DNA of 64,000 nt from Gilliamella mensalis (lineage in GTDB: Bacteria > Pseudomonadota > Gammaproteobacteria > Enterobacterales > Orbaceae), in assembly GCF_900103085.1 (NCBI RefSeq), contig NZ_FMWR01000003.1, positions 109,144-173,143 of the forward strand. The letters are read 5' to 3'. Position 1 is the first letter of the stretch. Each line of letters opens with the position of its first letter. Both the position numbers and the translations under genes were made by a program. The notes beneath the pieces were generated by a model. It was not told the DNA's origin, did not search any database, and saw only the letters and a list, made by a program, of their open reading frames with translations. Of this stretch, positions 60,876 through 64,000 are shown in pieces.

Positions 60876-61668
60876 GTTACTATTACCATCTTTATTAGCT
60901 GGATTATGCTTAACTAGCATAACAGGCCCTTTAGGTACTTTCGTTGTTTGGCGTAGAATGTCTTATTTTGGCGATACATTATCTCATGCCGCTTTACTTG
61001 GTATCGCATTTGGTTTTTTACTAAATATCAATTTATTTTATGCTGTCATTTTTATGACTTTGTTACTCGCTTTAGGATTAATTTGGTTAGAAGCTCAAAA
61101 ACAACTTCCCATTGATACTTTACTTGGTATTTTAGCTCATAGTGCATTATCACTTGGCTTAGTAGTAATTAGTTTAATGAACAATATTCGGATTGATTTA
61201 ATGGGATACTTATTTGGTGATCTGTTATCAGTAACATACTCAGATCTTTATCAAATTACTATTGGTGTAGCACTTATTGGCTCTTTACTGTGTTGGCAAT
61301 GGAATAACATTTTATTCATTACTGTGAGTGAAGAATTAGCTTTTAGCCATGGTATTAATATACAGATCATAAGATTACTTTTGACGCTATTGTTAGCGTT
61401 AACAATAGGTCTATCGATGAAATTTGTCGGAGCCCTGATTATTACATCTTTGCTTATTATTCCAGCCGCAACAGCCAAATATTATTCGAAAAACCCCGAA
61501 ACAATGGCATTAGTTGCAATAATAATAGGTATGTTATCAGTTATTGCTGGATTGATATTTTCATTTATTTACGACACGCCAACTGGTCCATCAATAGTAT
61601 TAAGTAATACTTGTCTGTTTTTTATATCACTACTTATTTCAAAACTAATTTTAAATAAAAAGAATTGA
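60868..61668 (+). CDS. znuB: ZnuB, zinc importer permease
   Basis: 266 aa from ATG 60868 ([12 protein letters not shown] matches the family; the longer frame lies inside znuC). ABC-3 family permease with 7-9 helices, [20 protein letters not shown] and [19 protein letters not shown] conserved. Overlaps the znuC end. Confidence 0.95.
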   Translation: MIELLLPSLLAGLCLTSITGPLGTFVVWRRMSYFGDTLSHAALLGIAFGFLLNINLFYAVIFMTLLLALGLIWLEAQKQLPIDTLLGILAHSALSLGLVVISLMNNIRIDLMGYLFGDLLSVTYSDLYQITIGVALIGSLLCWQWNNILFITVSEELAFSHGINIQIIRLLLTLLLALTIGLSMKFVGALIITSLLIIPAATAKYYSKNPETMALVAIIIGMLSVIAGLIFSFIYDTPTGPSIVLSNTCLFFISLLISKLILNKKN

Positions 61669-61706
61669 AATCATTGCAAAATTGAATTATTTATTGCGTT
61701 TTGTAT

Positions 61707-61732
61707 CCCATTAATAAAATGGTATTAATGGG
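61707..61732 (+). terminator. Probable znuCB terminator
   Basis: CCCATTAAT / ATTAATGGG perfect 9-bp stem with an 8-nt loop, 38 nt after znuB; the T run is weak. Confidence 0.5.
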
Positions 61733-61791
61733 TTGCTCGATATTTTCTAATATTATAAGAATACAAATCAACATGTTAATAATTAGAAATT

Positions 61792-63315
61792 ATGTCACTT
61801 GCAATTATTTATACGCGAGCATCTATTGGAATACAAGCGCCCTTAATAAACGTTGAAGTTCATATTAGTAATGGCTTGCCAGGCTTTGTCTTAGTTGGCC
61901 TGCCTGAAGCAACTGTTAAAGAGGCTAAAGATCGAGTTAGAAGTGCCATTATTAATAGCGGTTTTACCTTTCCAGCTAAAAAGATAACAGTTAACTTATC
62001 TCCAGCAGATCTACCCAAAGAAGGAAGCCGCTTTGATTTACCAATAGCGATTGCTATTCTTGCTGCAACAGAACAAATTCCAACAGATAATTTATTGCAT
62101 TATGAATTTTTGGGTGAATTAGCCTTGTCAGGAAATATCAGAGCGGTAAAAGGCGCTATTCCTGCTGCAATTTCTTCTAAAAAGAAAAAGCGTACCTTAA
62201 TAATTTCGGCTGAAAACCAATCTGAGATATCTTTAATTAATCAAAATAATACATTGATTACTAGTAGCTTATTAGAGTTATGTCAGTATTTATCCAAAGA
62301 AATTGATTTACCAACAGTTCAATATCGTGAATATTATGATATTGATAATAATTCGGCTAATCTACAAGATATAATCGGACAGGAACATGCAAAACGAGCA
62401 TTAGAAATTGCAGCTGCAGGTGGTCATAATTTATTATTAATTGGTCCTCCTGGCACAGGAAAAACGATGTTAGCAACTCGCTTAACATCTTTATTACCCC
62501 AACTGTCTGATGAAGAGGCACTTGAAAGTGCTGCAATAACTAGTTTAGTTAGTCCAAATGGCTCAATTAAAAACTGGCGCAAAAGACCTTTTAGATCTCC
62601 TCACCATAGTGCATCAACCGCTGCACTGGTTGGCGGAGGATCGATACCTAAACCGGGAGAAATTTCACTAGCACATAATGGGGTATTATTTTTAGATGAA
62701 TTACCTGAATTTAATCGAAAGGTATTAGATGCTTTGAGAGAACCGATTGAATCGGGTGAAATTATCATTTCTAGAGCAAACGCAAAAATAAAATTTCCTG
62801 CAAAGTTTCAATTAATAGCTGCAATGAATCCAAGTCCAACAGGGCATTATCAAGGAACACATAATAGAACAACACCGCAACAAACAATACGCTATTTAAA
62901 TCGACTTTCAGGACCGTTTCTTGATAGGTTCGATATTTCTATTGAAGTACCTTTATTACCTAAAGGTACACTGAGTCAAAATGCCACTCAATCAGAATCA
63001 ACTGAAACAGTAAAACAACGAGTTTTACAGGCGAGAAAAATTCAATTTAAAAGAAACAATAAATTAAATAGTCAGTTAAGTACAAAAGAAATTCAATGCT
63101 ATTGTCAGTTATCAAATGAAAATAACGAATATTTAGAGCAAGCGTTAATAAAATTAGGACTCTCTGCTAGGGCATGGCATCGAATATTGAAAGTATCACG
63201 CACAATTGCTGATTTAGATTTGTCAAAAAACATAGAACGAAAACACATTTCAGAAGCATTGAGTTATCGCTCTATGGATCGATTACTAATTCAATTACAC
63301 AAAAATATCGGTTAA
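61792..63315 (+). CDS. comM: ComM/YifB AAA+ protein
   Basis: 507 aa Mg-chelatase-like AAA+ protein. ComM is a hexameric helicase that promotes branch migration during natural transformation. N-terminal Lon-like fold (GLPGFVLVGLPEATVKEAKD), Walker A GPPGTGKTML, Walker B GVLFLDELPEF, and FRSPHHSASTAALVGGG. Convergent with maoP, an arrangement of neighbours also seen in enterics. Confidence 0.93.
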   Translation: MSLAIIYTRASIGIQAPLINVEVHISNGLPGFVLVGLPEATVKEAKDRVRSAIINSGFTFPAKKITVNLSPADLPKEGSRFDLPIAIAILAATEQIPTDNLLHYEFLGELALSGNIRAVKGAIPAAISSKKKKRTLIISAENQSEISLINQNNTLITSSLLELCQYLSKEIDLPTVQYREYYDIDNNSANLQDIIGQEHAKRALEIAAAGGHNLLLIGPPGTGKTMLATRLTSLLPQLSDEEALESAAITSLVSPNGSIKNWRKRPFRSPHHSASTAALVGGGSIPKPGEISLAHNGVLFLDELPEFNRKVLDALREPIESGEIIISRANAKIKFPAKFQLIAAMNPSPTGHYQGTHNRTTPQQTIRYLNRLSGPFLDRFDISIEVPLLPKGTLSQNATQSESTETVKQRVLQARKIQFKRNNKLNSQLSTKEIQCYCQLSNENNEYLEQALIKLGLSARAWHRILKVSRTIADLDLSKNIERKHISEALSYRSMDRLLIQLHKNIG

Positions 63316-63320
63316 AAGAA

Positions 63321-63659
63321 TTAGTCATCACTATCTACAAAATCATCAGTCACATCAACTTGTGGTTTTCCGCCTGATAATGTATGAAACCGTTTTGGTT
63401 TATTTATACGAGAAAGATACTTCAACCATGTTTTTTCAAAATCTGTAGATGGTTCTTTTTTACCTTTGCAAACAGCTACAAATGATTTTTCTTCTGCAGT
63501 AGATGGAGTTCTGGTTTCTGCATCAAGATCTTTAAAAGCACAACCATGTTTTTCTAAAATCAAAGCTTCTTTAATAGTAAAATCCCCATGGCGGGAAAAT
63601 CCTCTTGGATAATTTTTATTATCAAAAAAACGTTGTTGACTTACAAAACTCTCAGCCAT
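63321..63659 (-). CDS. maoP: MaoP (YifE, DUF413)
   Basis: 112 aa, same length as E. coli Yif[21 protein letters not shown], a [19 protein letters not shown] segment and the tail [15 protein letters not shown] are near-identical to the family. MaoP acts with the maoS site to organise the Ori macrodomain in enterics. No maoS is evident in the flanking sequence. Confidence 0.93.
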   Translation of the reverse strand: MAESFVSQQRFFDNKNYPRGFSRHGDFTIKEALILEKHGCAFKDLDAETRTPSTAEEKSFVAVCKGKKEPSTDFEKTWLKYLSRINKPKRFHTLSGGKPQVDVTDDFVDSDD

Positions 63660-63793
63660 GTTCTATCCTCTAGATTGTAAAAGTATTCGGGCGAGAATTA
63701 TAATTGACTAAGTTAATCTGTAAACAAAATTCTTTTATTTATATAGATGAAAATGGCTAAATGACTAAAATTAGAACAAATTATCATTTTTTT

Positions 63794-63869
63794 TGGCAGG
63801 GGCGGAGAGTCTCGAACTCCCAACACCCGGTTTTGGAGACCGGTGCTCTACCAATTGAACTACGCCCCT
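63794..63869 (-). tRNA. tRNA-Trp (anticodon CCA)
   Basis: 76 nt with CCA. Acceptor AGGGGCG / CGCCCCT, anticodon loop CTCCAAA, T arm GGGAGTTCGAGACTCTC. Directly downstream of tRNA-Asp. Confidence 0.95.
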
Positions 63870-63878
63870 AAATAAAGG

Positions 63879-63955
63879 TGGCGGAACGGACGGGGCTCGA
63901 ACCCGCGACCCCCTGCGTGACAGGCAGGTATTCTAACCAACTGAACTACCGCTCC
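63879..63955 (-). tRNA. tRNA-Asp (anticodon GTC)
   Basis: 77 nt with CCA. Acceptor GGAGCGG / CCGTTCC, D arm GTTCAGTTGGTTAGAAT, anticodon loop CTGTCAC, T arm CGCGGGTTCGAGCCCCG. The order Asp then Trp follows rRNA operons in E. coli rrnC. Confidence 0.95.
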
Positions 63956-63988
63956 ACCGAATTTGGTATGTATATATAAAATTTAAAA

Positions 63989-64000
63989 GTCTGGCGGCAC
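63989..64000 (-). rRNA. rrf: Probable 3' end of 5S rRNA (partial)
   Basis: On the minus strand the last 12 bases read GTGCCGCCAGAC, like the terminal helix strand at a gammaproteobacterial 5S 3' end. Tail tRNAs Asp and Trp directly downstream support an rRNA operon to the right. Too short to be certain. Confidence 0.5.

Overview
The window comes from an AT-rich gammaproteobacterium. The housekeeping genes (maoP, comM, znuABC, mutM, mrcB, tolB-pal-cpoB, secDF-yajC, dusC, nudB, aspS, ppc, yejABEF) are of enteric/Pasteurellales type. The base composition, short operons and mix of fermentative traits would suit the Orbales (Gilliamella-like bee-gut symbionts). That placement is inferred from memory of these families, not proven by the sequence.

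Layout. 1-4530: type I-E CRISPR-Cas effector genes on the minus strand (cse1-cse2-cas7-cas5; cas5 runs off the left edge), preceded by a 56-codon ORF, a good cas promoter, and a plus-strand miniature CRISPR of two degenerate repeats around a 21-nt guide. The guide matches an AAG-flanked site next to the cas promoter. I read this as a CreR-type cas-regulating RNA, the most interesting item here. 4800-12430: frdC-frdD without frdA/frdB, an unknown exported protein, and the yejABEF peptide importer. 12731-15436: cas3, divergent from yejA and about 8.8 kb from cse1. 15757-17343: an HhH protein, a ClbS/DfsB-family protein, a PchB-like protein and tRNA-Ala. 17470-20731: secF, secD, yajC. 20929-26951: nuoJKLMN only, with proton-channel residues missing from K, L and M and a 16-copy hexamer repeat inside nuoN. 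27270-36015: ppc, a Sel1-repeat protein, ubiD, a small exported protein, nudB, aspS. 36293-40674: a DUF3100-like membrane protein and partner, an M20 amidohydrolase, moeB, dusC. 41067-47674: murJ, then a citrate synthase/isocitrate dehydrogenase/aconitase operon. 48072-50887: abgT and pepT. 51022-60000: tRNA-Lys, cpoB, pal, tolB, mutM, mrcB, mepM, znuA. 60093-63659: znuCB, comM, maoP. 63794-64000: tRNA-Trp, tRNA-Asp and the probable 3' end of a 5S rRNA, i.e. the tail of an rRNA operon.

How the genes fit together. The Cascade genes should be expressed from the promoter at 4305-4333. The CreR-like RNA would load into Cascade and bring it back to that promoter, limiting cas expression. The respiratory genes share a theme: membrane modules (FrdCD, NuoJKLMN) are found without their soluble catalytic partners and with several functional residues changed. 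The citrate-to-2-oxoglutarate operon encodes an isocitrate dehydrogenase with NAD-type cofactor residues, which suits a cell using an oxidative half-TCA branch to make glutamate. AbgT, PepT and the M20 hydrolase point to use of small peptides or acyl/aryl amino acids. ZnuA and ZnuCB are divergent around a perfect Zur-like box.
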